NCBI GenBank assembly: GCA_963724805.1
Contig: CAVRWA010000011.1
Span: 372,001 to 436,000 of the forward strand
Direction: 5' to 3'
Source: CAVQZA01 sp963724805
Lineage (GTDB): Bacteria; Actinomycetota; Thermoleophilia; Gaiellales; Gaiellaceae
Length of the DNA: 64,000 bases
Position 1 is the stretch's first letter. Each line of letters opens with the position of its first letter. The notes under the pieces are model-generated. The model did no database searches. It was not told the DNA's origin and worked only from the letters and a program-made list of their open reading frames with translations. The position numbers and the translations under genes are program-made. Shown here one piece after another: positions 7,005 through 16,878 of the stretch.

Positions 7005-7799
7005 TTACGCAGGCGCCTCGGACGTGAAGTCGTCCAGCAGGATCCAGATCCGGGCGACTTCGACGAAGCCGATCCGCTCGAGGATCGGCCGTGACATCGC
7101 GCCGGCCTGTGTGACGAGAACCGGGGTGCCGCGCTCCACGGCGTCGTCCCAGCGGGCCCAGACGAGCGCGCGGTACGCGCCCCGGCCGCGCGCCTCGGGC
7201 GCCGTGGCGCCGCCGTTCAGCGTCACGCCGTGCTCGGTGTAGGTGGAGTTGCCGTGCGCGACGATCCGGTCGTCGATCAGCGCGACGAAGGTGCGGCCGA
7301 GGCCGAGCGCCTCCTGCTCCTCGTAGCCTGCGCGCCACCAGTCGACCTTGTCCGGCTCGTCGGGCATCCCGAACGCGGCGTGTGCCACCCGCTTGGCCTC
7401 GATGTACTCGTCGGCGTTCCTGACAGGCCGCACCTCGACCCCGGAAGGGGGAGGAGGGGGCGGCTCGGCGAGCACCATCGCCGCCACGTCGGCATCGTCG
7501 TCGTCGACCATCCCGCGCGCGTAGAGGCGCTCGCGGAGGTCGGGCGGGGTCGCGGAGCTGCCGATCTCCCAAGTGCAGGCGTGGCGACCGCGCTCGCGGA
7601 GGATGCCGTGAACCTCCTCGATCGTCGCGGCCACGGAATCGGGCGTGAGCCGCAGCCGCTGGACGACGTTGTAGGCAGGATGTTCGCCCGGTCCCATCCA
7701 GAGCACGAAGCGGTCGTTCTCGATCCGCTCGTGGGCGGGGCCGAGGGGGCTGTGGGTGTTCGCATTCTCGGCGAGCGAGAGGGTTCCGGGATCGATCAT
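7005..7799 (-). CDS. GNAT-family N-acetyltransferase, paralogue 3 of a tandem trio
   Basis: 264 residues. The C-terminal GNAT fold carries the acetyl-CoA signature ARGRGAYRALVWARWDDA preceded by a GGATAP strand, and ends with a RIGFVEVARIW segment typical of the last beta strands. An N-terminal degenerate GNAT-like half precedes it. ATG 7797-7799 overlaps the stop of the upstream paralogue (ATGA). Substrate unknown. All three share the order: N-terminal half with a DLxERL segment, acidic linker, proline run (EPPPPPP here), then the acetyltransferase half. Confidence 0.8.
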   Translation of the reverse strand: MIDPGTLSLAENANTHSPLGPAHERIENDRFVLWMGPGEHPAYNVVQRLRLTPDSVAATIEEVHGILRERGRHACTWEIGSSATPPDLRERLYARGMVDDDDADVAAMVLAEPPPPPPSGVEVRPVRNADEYIEAKRVAHAAFGMPDEPDKVDWWRAGYEEQEALGLGRTFVALIDDRIVAHGNSTYTEHGVTLNGGATAPEARGRGAYRALVWARWDDAVERGTPVLVTQAGAMSRPILERIGFVEVARIWILLDDFTSEAPA

Positions 7800-8563
7800 G
7801 CGGCGTCCTTCAGCCGGCGAAGGGGGCAGATGTCCTGAAAGCCGAGCCGTCGCAGGATCGGGGCCGACATCTCGCCGCCGGGCACGACGAGGGCGGGCGT
7901 GCCGCGGCGCACGGCCTCGTCCCAGCGGGCCCGCACGAGCGCGCGGTAGGCGCCGCGGCCGCGCGCCCACGGAAGGGTCGCGCCCGAGGCGAGATGGCCT
8001 CCGAGCGGGCAGTAGACGCCGATCCCGGAGGCGGCAGGGCGTCCGTCGACCCAGGCGAGGAAGCGAAGCGCGGCCCGTGACGCGTGATCCGCCTCGAAAC
8101 GCTCGGCGAGCGTGGCACGAAGGCCCTTGCGCACCTGCTCGGGGAGCTCGAAGACCTCCCAGTTGAGCTCACACGCGGCTGCGTACTCCTCAAGCGTCTC
8201 GACCGGGCGGGCGACGACGTCTGGGGGCGCCGGAGCGGGCGGCTCGAGCGCGACCATCGCGGTCAGCTCGGGGGCTTCGTCGTCGTCCTCGAGACCGAGC
8301 GCGCGTAGCCCATCCCAGAGCGCCTCCTCCGAGAGCCACCAGATCGTGTTCTCGTGGCCGTGCTCGGCGACGAGCTCACGGACCTCCGCGAGCGTTTCCG
8401 ACAGCTCCTCGGGTCTGCAGCGGACGCGCTGAACGGAGGTGAAGCCTGCGGGAATCCCGAGCAAGAGCGAGTAGCGCTCGGTCTGAAAGCGCCTGAAGCC
8501 CGGCGGCAGGGTGATGTACGCCTCCGAGCTCACGGCGAAGTCGCGGAGCTCGGCGCGGATCAC
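7796..8563 (-). CDS. GNAT-family N-acetyltransferase, paralogue 2 of a tandem trio
   Basis: 255 residues from GTG 8561-8563, which overlaps the previous stop (GTGA). The domain order matches its neighbours: N-terminal half beginning IRAELRDFA, then EPPAPAPPDVVARPVETLEEY linker and a GNAT half with ATLPWARGRGAYRALVRARWDEA as the CoA-binding loop. It is more similar to paralogue 1 than to paralogue 3 (shared VRRGTP and ILRRLGF segments). Two-GNAT-half proteins of this sort are common in Actinomycetota, mostly uncharacterised. Confidence 0.8.
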   Translation of the reverse strand: MIRAELRDFAVSSEAYITLPPGFRRFQTERYSLLLGIPAGFTSVQRVRCRPEELSETLAEVRELVAEHGHENTIWWLSEEALWDGLRALGLEDDDEAPELTAMVALEPPAPAPPDVVARPVETLEEYAAACELNWEVFELPEQVRKGLRATLAERFEADHASRAALRFLAWVDGRPAASGIGVYCPLGGHLASGATLPWARGRGAYRALVRARWDEAVRRGTPALVVPGGEMSAPILRRLGFQDICPLRRLKDAA

Positions 8564-9201
8564 GCGGGATCCTCGAGCCGGCGGAGGCGGCAGACCTCCT
8601 CGAACCCGAGCCTGCGCAGGATCGGCTCCGAGGTCGGCGCCGCGTGGACGACGAGGAAGGGTGTGCCGCGGCGGACGGCCTCGTCCCAGCGGGCGCGCAC
8701 CAGGGCGCGGTAGGCGCCGCGCCCGCGCGACGAGGGAAGCGTCGCTCCGCCGATCAGCAGGCACCCGAGCGGGCAGTAGAGGCCGAGCGCGTGGCCGACT
8801 GGCTCGCCGTCGAGGAACGCGACGAGCTCGACGGCAGAGTCGGACTCCCGGCGCTCGCGCCAGCGGCGCTCGAGATCGAGGTCGCGCACCTCCGGCGGCG
8901 TGTCGAAGGCCTCCCAGCCGATCCGGATCCCGGCTGCCATCTCCTCGAGCGTCTCGACCGGTCTCGCAGTCACCTCGGGCGGTCCGGGGGCGGGCGCCCG
9001 CGTGATCGCCATCGCCGTCAGCGTCGGCGTGCGGTCCCGCGGCGGTCCTGCCCCGAGCTCGACCAGCCGCTCGTGGAGGTCCGGAGGTTGCGTGGAGGGG
9101 CCGAGCCACCAGTCCGCCCCGTCGTGATCGTGCTCGGCGGCGAGCGCGCGGATCTCCGCCACGTCCGCCTCGACGTCCGCCAGCTTCAGCCCCATCACGG
9201 A
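8560..9201 (-). CDS. GNAT-family N-acetyltransferase, paralogue 1, start codon unclear
   Basis: The first conventional start is GTG 9199-9201 (214 residues), but homology to paralogue 2 continues upstream in the same frame to about 9310: AELREFAETPGAF, then EPGFQRFLNDRYCLLLG matches the N-terminus of the paralogue. In that upstream stretch there is no ATG, GTG or TTG before the stop of the aminotransferase gene, only CTG codons in the interior. The true start may be a non-standard codon near 9311, or the N-terminus has been damaged. The GNAT half is intact: ATLPSSRGRGAYRALVRARWDEA. Confidence 0.7.
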   Translation of the reverse strand, partial: SVMGLKLADVEADVAEIRALAAEHDHDGADWWLGPSTQPPDLHERLVELGAGPPRDRTPTLTAMAITRAPAPGPPEVTARPVETLEEMAAGIRIGWEAFDTPPEVRDLDLERRWRERRESDSAVELVAFLDGEPVGHALGLYCPLGCLLIGGATLPSSRGRGAYRALVRARWDEAVRRGTPFLVVHAAPTSEPILRRLGFEEVCRLRRLEDPA

Positions 9202-9313
9202 GGTGAAGGTCCGGGTCGGCCCGAGCAGGAGGCAGTAGCGATCGTTCAGGAAGCGTTGAAAGCCCGGTTCGACGACGACGAAGGCGCCGGGGGTCTCGGC
9301 GAACTCGCGGAGC

Positions 9314-10669
9314 TCAGCCTGCGTAGTACTCGTCCGCGATCGAGAGCACGTCGTCGAGGATCGCGAGGCCCTCGGCGAGCTCCTCGCTCGTGATCGTGAG
9401 CGGCGGGCAGACCATGATCACGTTCCAGTGGGTCATCAGATAGAGGCCCTGGTCGAGCGCCGCCTTCGCCAGGCGCGCGACCGGTGCCGCGGCCTCGCCC
9501 GAGCCGTTGAACGGGACGAGCGGCTCGCGAGTCTCCCGGTTCGTGACGAGCTCGAGCCCCCAGAAGCAGCCGAGCCCACGCACCTCGCCGATCGACGGGT
9601 GCCTGTCGGCGAGTGAGCTCAGGCCGGCGCGGAACTCCGCGTCCATCGCCGCCGCGTGCTCGACGATCCCCTCCTCGCGGAAGGCCTCGATCGAAGCGAC
9701 CCCGGCCGCGCAGGCGAGCGGATGGCCGGAGTACGTGAGCCCGCCCGCGAAGAGCTTGTCGCGCACCCAGTCGGCGAGCGCCTGCGAGATCACCATCGCC
9801 CCGAGCGGCACGTAGCCGGAGTTGATCCCCTTCGCGAGCGTGATGATGTCCGGGACGACGTCCCAGTGGTCGACCGCGAACCACTTGCCGGTGCGGCCGA
9901 ACCCGGCCATCACCTCGTCGGCGATCAGCAGGATCCCGTGCCGGTCGCAGACCTCGCGGATCGACCGCAAGTAGCCGTCGGGCGGGACGATCAGCCCGTT
10001 CGTGCCCGTCACCGTCTCGAGGATCACCGCGGCGACGGTCTGCGGGCCCTCGTACTGGAGGATCTCCTCGAGGTGAGGGCCGCCCGTGCAGACCGGGCAC
10101 GGGTCGGGATGCCCGGCGGGGCAGCGGTAGGTGTATGGGTCGAACATCCGCACGACGCCTGGGATCCCCGGCTCCGCCGCCCAGCGGCGCGGGTCGCCGG
10201 TGAGCGTGATCGCCCCGCCGGTGGCGCCGTGGTAGCTGCGGTAGCGCGCGATGATCTTGTGCCGGCCGGTCGCCCAGCGCGCGAGCTTGATCGCGTTCTC
10301 GTTCGCCTCGGCGCCGCCGTTCGTGAAGAACGCCATCGAGAGATCGCCCGGGGTCACCTCCGCCAGCAGGCGCGCGAGGGTCGAGCGCGGCTCGGTCGCC
10401 ATGGGCGGGCCGATCGTGCAGAGCTTGTCGGCCTGCTCCTTGATCGCGGCGACGATCCTCGGGTGCTGGTGGCCGATCGAGACGTTGACGAGCTGGGAGG
10501 CGAAGTCGAGGTACCGCTTCCCCTCGTAATCCCAGAAGTAGCGGCCCTCGGCCCCGGCGACGGGGAGCGGGTTGATCGCGTTCTGAACGCTCCACGAGTG
10601 GAGGACGTAGTCCTTCGCCAACTGCTGGATGCGCTGGCCCTCGGCTGCCCTGCTCTCGGTCGTCGCCAT
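9314..10669 (-). CDS. Class III PLP aminotransferase, likely beta-alanine (omega-amino acid):pyruvate type
   Basis: 451 residues. Class III features are clear: FTNGGAEANENAIKLAR (residues 115-131), YHGATGG, DEVMAGFGRTG (Asp251 for the pyridine nitrogen) and the PLP lysine Lys280 in ITLAKGINSGY. A short insertion with three cysteines (YRCPAGHPDPCPVC, residues 182-194) is unusual. Its place beside mmsA and the dihydropyrimidinase/amidohydrolase genes suggests it removes the amino group of beta-alanine or 3-aminoisobutyrate, giving a semialdehyde for MmsA. It is divergent from mmsA across only 53 bp, so both are probably switched together. Other omega-amino donors remain possible. Confidence 0.85.
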   Translation of the reverse strand: MATTESRAAEGQRIQQLAKDYVLHSWSVQNAINPLPVAGAEGRYFWDYEGKRYLDFASQLVNVSIGHQHPRIVAAIKEQADKLCTIGPPMATEPRSTLARLLAEVTPGDLSMAFFTNGGAEANENAIKLARWATGRHKIIARYRSYHGATGGAITLTGDPRRWAAEPGIPGVVRMFDPYTYRCPAGHPDPCPVCTGGPHLEEILQYEGPQTVAAVILETVTGTNGLIVPPDGYLRSIREVCDRHGILLIADEVMAGFGRTGKWFAVDHWDVVPDIITLAKGINSGYVPLGAMVISQALADWVRDKLFAGGLTYSGHPLACAAGVASIEAFREEGIVEHAAAMDAEFRAGLSSLADRHPSIGEVRGLGCFWGLELVTNRETREPLVPFNGSGEAAAPVARLAKAALDQGLYLMTHWNVIMVCPPLTITSEELAEGLAILDDVLSIADEYYAG

Positions 10670-10722
10670 GGTCGGATCCTACCGTCGCGCGGTACGCTCT
10701 CGGGGACAACGAGGAGGACGAG
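10670..10722. promoter_or_regulatory. 53-bp divergent promoter region, aminotransferase/mmsA
   Basis: This gap must hold the starts of both divergent transcripts. A GAGGAGGACGAG ribosome site serves mmsA on the right. No sigma-70 boxes or palindrome stand out well enough to name. Confidence 0.45.
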
Positions 10723-12240
<1,518 letters not shown>

Positions 12241-12582
12241 CCATGTCCGAGCCACCACGTCCGGGGTCAGACCCGGACGTGGTCCCGAGTGCGAACTGGC
12301 TTGTTCCGGTCGATCGCGATTCCGGCTGCGACGAAGTCGCTCGCGTTTCGGCACACAAATGTGTCGGGGACTGACCCCGGGGCGCGTCTTGTCAGGGCAT
12401 GGGCGCGGGAGTACCCTCGGGCTGCTGCAAGCGCCCGGAGTCGTACGCGCAGGATGCGGCGGCGGCTCGACTTTCGCCTCTTCCAGCTGCGCGACGAGAT
12501 CGAGGGCTTCGCCGGCCAGTTGGCGTCGTGGCTCGGATCGCCGGCGGGCCGCTTCGCCGCCCGGCTCGCCCCGGCGCGACCG
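12241..12582. other. Intergenic region with palindromic repeats, no gene seen
   Basis: 342 bp between the convergent mmsA and NAT genes. It holds the 12-bp-stem hairpin at 12254-12283 and a second GGGG-ACTGA-CCCC palindrome at 12365-12379, both related to the repeats near 57.7 kb. A frame from 12454 (MRRRLDFRLFQLRDEIEGF) looks protein-like at first but runs antisense through the NAT gene, so I do not call it. Confidence 0.5.
12254..12283. repeat. Perfect 12-bp palindrome with GTCAGA loop
   Basis: ACCACGTCCGGG, loop GTCAGA, CCCGGACGTGGT. It lies 14 bp after the mmsA stop and could terminate transcription, but its GTCC-GGGGTCAG core also matches the 33-bp repeats at 57638 and 57743, so it is more likely a member of a dispersed intergenic repeat family. 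Confidence 0.6.
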
Positions 12583-13320
12583 CTAGCTGCGACCGAGCTC
12601 GACCCCGAAAAGGGTCGAGAGGAGCACCGGCACCTCGCCCTCGTCGACCTCGCGCTCGGTGCGTTCGCCGCCGGCGTGGACGATCAGGCGGTCGTCCAAC
12701 AACGTCACGCGGCCGTCCGGGGTCGCGATCGTGCACATCCGGTGACCCGTGAACCACGGCGACTCCGTCTGCTGCCAGCGGCACATCGGCTCGAACTCGG
12801 CGAAGGCGCGCGGGGTGAGCGTGAAGCGGTACTGCGGCTCCTCGTCGCTCAGCTCCCAGTCCTCGCCGTCGACGCGCAGCCGGTAGGTGCGGCCGAGGGC
12901 ATCGACGAACTCGGAGCCGGGGCGGAGCGGCATCGGGTCGCGGAAGACGTCGCCGTAGCCCACGTCGACGAGCCACGGCTCGTCGAGGTCGACGCGCAGA
13001 GTGAGGTGGTCGTACTCGTGGCTCTCGCGGCCGTCGCTGTGCAGCACCTGGGCCGACAGCAGCGTCACGGGATAGCCGAGCGCCTCGAGCAGCTGGGCGA
13101 AGAGGCCGTTCAGCTCGTAGCAGAAGCCGCCGCGGCGGCGGCGCACGACCTTGTCCCAGATCGCGTCGAGCTCCATGGAAACCGGGATGCCGGCGACGAT
13201 GTCGAGGTTCTCGAACGGCACCGCGAGCAGGTGCGCGACCTGGAGCTCGGCGAGCGTAGCCGGCGGCGCCTCGAGCCCCAACCGGGCGAGGTATGCGCCG
13301 GTGTCCAGCGAACTGCTCAG
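12583..13320 (-). CDS. Arylamine N-acetyltransferase (NAT family)
   Basis: About 245 residues. The cysteine-protease-like triad of NAT enzymes is present: Cys in RGGFCYELNG, His in EYDHLTLRV, Asp in LVDVGYGD, along with the N-terminal VPFENLDI signature. The enzyme moves an acetyl or other acyl group from CoA to an amine. No ATG, GTG or TTG sits where homologues begin; a CTG at 13318-13320, overlapping the dihydropyrimidinase stop, is the best candidate start. It is the last gene of the leftward transporter/hydantoinase operon, so its amine substrate may derive from that pathway, but this is only positional inference. Confidence 0.85.
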   Translation of the reverse strand: MSSSLDTGAYLARLGLEAPPATLAELQVAHLLAVPFENLDIVAGIPVSMELDAIWDKVVRRRRGGFCYELNGLFAQLLEALGYPVTLLSAQVLHSDGRESHEYDHLTLRVDLDEPWLVDVGYGDVFRDPMPLRPGSEFVDALGRTYRLRVDGEDWELSDEEPQYRFTLTPRAFAEFEPMCRWQQTESPWFTGHRMCTIATPDGRVTLLDDRLIVHAGGERTEREVDEGEVPVLLSTLFGVELGRS

Positions 13321-14726
13321 ACCGCGGCGGTCGCCTGGGAGAGCTGCTCGCCGAAGCGCGCGCGGCGGACGAACTGCCCGACGCCGGGCTTTGCGATGAG
13401 CTCCCCGCCCTCGACCAGCGTCTGGCCGCGGAGGAAGACCGTTTCGACCGCGCCCGTCACCTCGGTGCCCTCGAACAGGTTGTAGTCGGACCGCGAGTGC
13501 TGGGTCGCCGCCGAGATCGTGTGCCGCCTCTCCGGGTCGAAGATCACGAGGTCGGCGTCGGAGCCGACCGCGACGGTGCCCTTGCGCGGGTAGAGGCCGA
13601 ACAGCTTCGCCGGGTTGGTGGCCAGCAGCTCGACCATCCGGTTCAGGGAGATCCGCCCCTGGCGGACGCCGAACTCGTGGATCATGTGGAGCCGGTCCTC
13701 CAGGCCCGGGCCGCCGTTCGGGATCTTCGAGAAGTCGTCCTGGCCCATCGTCTTCTGGCCCTGCCAGGTGAACGCGCAGTGGTCGGTCGAGATCACCGAG
13801 AGGATGTCGTTGCGGACCGCGCCCCAGAGCACCTCCTGGTTCTCCTTCGCGCGCGGCGGCGGCGTGTAGACCCACTTCGCGCCCTCGAAGTTCGGGCGCT
13901 CGAGGAAGGTGTAGTCGACGAAGAAGTACTGCGTGCACGTCTCGCCGTGGACGTCCCAGCCCTTCTCGCGCGCCACGGCGATCGGATCGACCGACTCCTG
14001 GCACGAGACATGGACGACGTAGAGCGGCGAGCCGGCGATCCGGGCGAGCTGGATCGCGCGGTTCGTGGCCTCGCCCTCGAGCTCGGGCGGGCGGGTGAGC
14101 GCGTGGTAGTGCGGCGCCGTGTTGCCGGCCGCGAGCGCCTCCTTCACCAGCACGTCGATCGCGTCGCCGTTCTCGGCGTGCACCATCACGAGCGCACCGG
14201 TGTCGGCCGCGACCTCCATCGTCCTGAACAGGGTCTCGTCGTCCACCATCAGCGCGCCCTTGTAGGCCATGAAGAGCTTGTACGAGGTCACGCCCTGGTC
14301 CGGAAGCGAGGCCAGCTCCTCCAGCGAGCCCCCCGCGACGAGGTCGGTGACGGCCATGTGGTAGCCGTTGTCGATCACGGCCTTGCCCTCGCGCTTGGCG
14401 TGCCAAGCCTCGAGCGCCTCGCCGAAGCTCTGCCCCTTCCCCTGGATCACGAAGTCGACGTGGCAGGTCGTGCCGCCGAAGGCCGCTGCTGTCTGGCCCG
14501 ACTCGACGTCGTCGATCGTGACCGTGCCGCCGAAGGGCATGTCGAGGTGGGTGTGCGGGTCGACGCAGCCCGGCAGGACGTACCTGCCCGTCGCGTCGAC
14601 GACCTTGTCGGCCGCCACGTCGAGCGAGGCGCCGATGAGGGAGATCCGCTCGCCGTCGACGAAGACGTCGGCGACGTAGTCGTCGGCCGCGGTGACGATG
14701 CGACCGTTCTTGATCAGAACTGACAT
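13317..14726 (-). CDS. hydA: Dihydropyrimidinase / D-hydantoinase
   Basis: 469 residues, cyclic amidohydrolase family, cytosolic. It opens the ring of dihydrouracil, dihydrothymine or 5-substituted hydantoins. Binuclear zinc ligands are visible: DPHTHLD (His58, His60), carboxylated Lys150 in TSYKLFMAYKG, MVHAENGD (His183), LYVVHVSC, and STDHCAFT. Start ATG 14724-14726 has a GAGGGAGA ribosome site and removes a spurious upstream extension. It lies 28 bp after the ABC binding protein and before nat in one leftward operon. Together with the divergent amidohydrolase it forms the second and third steps of reductive pyrimidine breakdown. Confidence 0.92.
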   Translation of the reverse strand: MSVLIKNGRIVTAADDYVADVFVDGERISLIGASLDVAADKVVDATGRYVLPGCVDPHTHLDMPFGGTVTIDDVESGQTAAAFGGTTCHVDFVIQGKGQSFGEALEAWHAKREGKAVIDNGYHMAVTDLVAGGSLEELASLPDQGVTSYKLFMAYKGALMVDDETLFRTMEVAADTGALVMVHAENGDAIDVLVKEALAAGNTAPHYHALTRPPELEGEATNRAIQLARIAGSPLYVVHVSCQESVDPIAVAREKGWDVHGETCTQYFFVDYTFLERPNFEGAKWVYTPPPRAKENQEVLWGAVRNDILSVISTDHCAFTWQGQKTMGQDDFSKIPNGGPGLEDRLHMIHEFGVRQGRISLNRMVELLATNPAKLFGLYPRKGTVAVGSDADLVIFDPERRHTISAATQHSRSDYNLFEGTEVTGAVETVFLRGQTLVEGGELIAKPGVGQFVRRARFGEQLSQATAAV

Positions 14727-14754
14727 GGCGGATCTCCCTCTCTCGGCTCGGTTC

Positions 14755-15864
14755 CTACTTGCCGCCCGGGGTGACGATGACGACGCCCTTCTTGTAGCCC
14801 GCGCCGTAGACATTGACTCCCTTGGCCCTGTCCATTGCGACCGCCGCCTTCGCGAGGTCGGTGCGGTAGGCGCCCGACGGCAGCTTCTTGATCACCTTGT
14901 ACTTCTTTGCGATCGCGGCCGTCCGATTGAACGCCGCCGCGCTCATCACGCCGATCCCCTGCGGGTTCGGCCAGGTGATGGCGTTGATCTCGTTCATCTG
15001 CCACGTCTGGTGCCCCTTGCCGAGCGTCGGCCCGTTCTGAAGGACGATGTCGACGCACGCCGCCCTGTTGTCACGGCAGTACGCCCAGCCCTGGAACGTC
15101 GCCGCGAGGAACCGCTTCGCGATGTCCTGGTTCTTCGCGTTCCCGATCCAGTCGGAGTTCACGAAGACGCCGTCCTCGAGCATGCCCGTGCCCTGCGCCT
15201 CCATCTTCAGCACGTTCAGGTCGCTGAGCTTGTACAGCTTGCCCGTGGCCGGGTTCTTGGTCTCGAGCACCTGCGCGAGCTCGTTGTAGGTCATCGCCGC
15301 GGCCGCGTCGACCTTCTTCTGAAGGAAGAGGTTCATGTCGAACGGCTGGTTGACGATCGTGACCGCGCTCGAGCTGTTCGGGTCGATCCCGTTCTTCGTC
15401 AGCGCCGCGTAGAGCTCGAACTGGTTCCCGCAGCACCACACGCCGACCTTCTTCTTCGCCAGCGACTTGATCGTCGTGAGCCCGGAGCTCTTCCAGGTCA
15501 GCTCGGTCATGCCCGAGCGGTTGAACACCTGGGCGATGTTGATCAGCTTGCCGCCCTGGTCGCGCGCGGCGAGCAGGCTCGGCAGCCAGTCGAGGCCGAA
15601 CTCCGCCTGACCGGAGGCGACGACCTGCTCAGGAGTGATGTCCGGGCCGCCGACCTTGATCTTCACGTCGAGGCCGTTGGCCTTGTAGTAGCCCTTCGCG
15701 GCCGCTGCGTAGTAGCCCGCGAACTGTGCCTGCGTGACCCACTTCAGCTGCACGGTCACGCTGTCGAGCTTCGTCGTCTTGGTCGCGCTCGTCGCGATCC
15801 CGGCGACCGCGAGGCTCGCGAGCGCAGCTACGAGAGCGAGACCCCAGAAGACCTTCCTTCGCAT
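14755..15864 (-). CDS. ABC transporter substrate-binding protein, NMT1/THI5-like
   Basis: 369 residues. The N-terminus is a Sec signal peptide (MRRKVFWGLALVAALASLAVAGIA, cut near TSATK) without a lipobox cysteine, unusual for a monoderm binding protein, so anchoring is unclear. The mature part begins VTVQLKWVTQAQFAGYYAA, the diagnostic opening of NMT1/THI5 and ThiY-like proteins that bind pyrimidine compounds, and has the KKVGVWCCGNQFEL segment. Next to dihydropyrimidinase, a pyrimidine, dihydropyrimidine or hydantoin ligand is likely. Its own permeases and ATPase lie directly upstream in the same operon. Confidence 0.88.
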   Translation of the reverse strand: MRRKVFWGLALVAALASLAVAGIATSATKTTKLDSVTVQLKWVTQAQFAGYYAAAAKGYYKANGLDVKIKVGGPDITPEQVVASGQAEFGLDWLPSLLAARDQGGKLINIAQVFNRSGMTELTWKSSGLTTIKSLAKKKVGVWCCGNQFELYAALTKNGIDPNSSSAVTIVNQPFDMNLFLQKKVDAAAAMTYNELAQVLETKNPATGKLYKLSDLNVLKMEAQGTGMLEDGVFVNSDWIGNAKNQDIAKRFLAATFQGWAYCRDNRAACVDIVLQNGPTLGKGHQTWQMNEINAITWPNPQGIGVMSAAAFNRTAAIAKKYKVIKKLPSGAYRTDLAKAAVAMDRAKGVNVYGAGYKKGVVIVTPGGK

Positions 15865-15880
15865 TCGGTACCCCTTTCTG

Positions 15881-16717
15881 TTAACCCGTCGCCCTCCTGG
15901 AAGACGGGTGCCAAGACATCAACACGTGCTCTGCGAGCGACACCGCGAGGTAGAAGCCGATCCCCATGCAGCAGGCGACCACGATCGCAGCCCACGCAAG
16001 CTCGAACTGGAACAGCGACGCTGAGTTCTTGATGATGATCCCGAGCTGCTGCTGCGACCCTCCGAAGTACTCGCCGACGATTGCGCCGATCATCGCGAGT
16101 ACGCTCGCGACCTTCAAGGCCGAGAAGAGATACGGCAGCGAGTTCGGCAGCCGCACGCGCCGGAAGATCATCAGCTCGCTCGCGGCGTAGGAGCGCATCA
16201 GCTCGATCGAGGCCGGCGGCACGGAGGTCAGCCCTCGAACCATGTTGATCAGCACCGGGAAGAAGCAGAGGATCGCCGCGACCGCCATCTTCGACTCCTG
16301 CCCGATCCCGAACCAGGCGTTGAGGATCGGGGCGAAGGCGATGATCGGGATCGCGTTCGCCGCGATCGCATAGGGCATCGACGCCTCGCCGAGGACGCGG
16401 AAGCGCGCGACCACGAACGAGCAGAGGATCGCGAACGAGGAGCCGATCACGAAGCCGCCGAGCGCCTCCTGGAACGTGTACCAGCCGGAGCTCCAGAGCT
16501 GGTCCCATTCGGCGAACAGGGTGTGCGCGATCGCCGTGGGCTTCGGGAGCAGGAACCGCTGGATGTGGAAGATGCGGATCCCCTCCTGCCACGCGACGAG
16601 CGCGAGCACGAGCACGACGAGTGCCGGGACCCAGTCGCGGCCGCGGTTGTAGAACCCGCGCAGATACCCCTCGGGGATCGACTCGACCGGCGCCGGCTCT
16701 TCGACGAATGAACTCAC
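15881..16717 (-). CDS. ABC transporter permease (TauC/SsuC/ThiX type), second of two
   Basis: 278 residues with six predicted membrane helices. The cytoplasmic EAA loop that contacts the ATPase is seen as ELMRSYAASELMIFRRVRLPNSLPYLF. Start GTG 16715-16717 overlaps the stop of the 54-residue ORF as GTGA. The N-terminal 40 residues (FVEEPAPVESIPEGYL) are cytosolic. It shares the ELMRSYAA segment with the other permease at 17695-18549, so the importer is probably a heterodimer of paralogous permeases. Confidence 0.88.
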   Translation of the reverse strand: MSSFVEEPAPVESIPEGYLRGFYNRGRDWVPALVVLVLALVAWQEGIRIFHIQRFLLPKPTAIAHTLFAEWDQLWSSGWYTFQEALGGFVIGSSFAILCSFVVARFRVLGEASMPYAIAANAIPIIAFAPILNAWFGIGQESKMAVAAILCFFPVLINMVRGLTSVPPASIELMRSYAASELMIFRRVRLPNSLPYLFSALKVASVLAMIGAIVGEYFGGSQQQLGIIIKNSASLFQFELAWAAIVVACCMGIGFYLAVSLAEHVLMSWHPSSRRATG

Positions 16718-16878
16718 GCGCGCCCCTCGCCGGCGTCGGCTCCGCCGTCGCCTGACGCCGCTCGCGGGACCGTGCTCTCCGGGGCCGTATTACCCATACT
16801 GACGTCCCCTCCGGCCCTGCAGCGCGAGCGGCGCCCGAGGAACGCGCGGGCAGAGGCGGTCGTTCCCGCGCGACTCAT
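16714..16878 (-). CDS. 54-residue ORF coupled between ATPase and permease
   Basis: ATG 16876-16878 overlaps the ATPase stop (ATGA) and its own stop at 16714 overlaps the GTG of the permease (GTGA). Two exact 4-nt overlaps on both sides are the pattern of a translated, coupled cistron. The product is basic at the N-terminus (FLGRRSRCRAGG) and acidic/Gly-rich at the C-terminus, low in hydrophobicity, with no recognised domain. It may only serve to carry ribosomes through the 157-bp gap. Existence is supported by arrangement, not by homology. Confidence 0.45.
   Translation of the reverse strand: MSRAGTTASARAFLGRRSRCRAGGDVSMGNTAPESTVPRAASGDGGADAGEGRA

Noticed and set aside
12454..12660. Frame MRRRLDFRLFQLRDEIEGF... 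as a small gene
   Set aside because: After about 45 residues it continues as antisense to the NAT gene with unbalanced composition; no ribosome site.
14727..14754. Riboswitch (TPP or similar) controlling the importer/hydantoinase genes
   Set aside because: No recognisable riboswitch core was found in this gap or upstream of 18549; gaps are too short.
14700..14813. Upstream extension of dihydropyrimidinase to ATG 14811-14813
   Set aside because: It overlaps the end of the binding-protein gene and lacks the family start; ATG 14724-14726 has a ribosome site.
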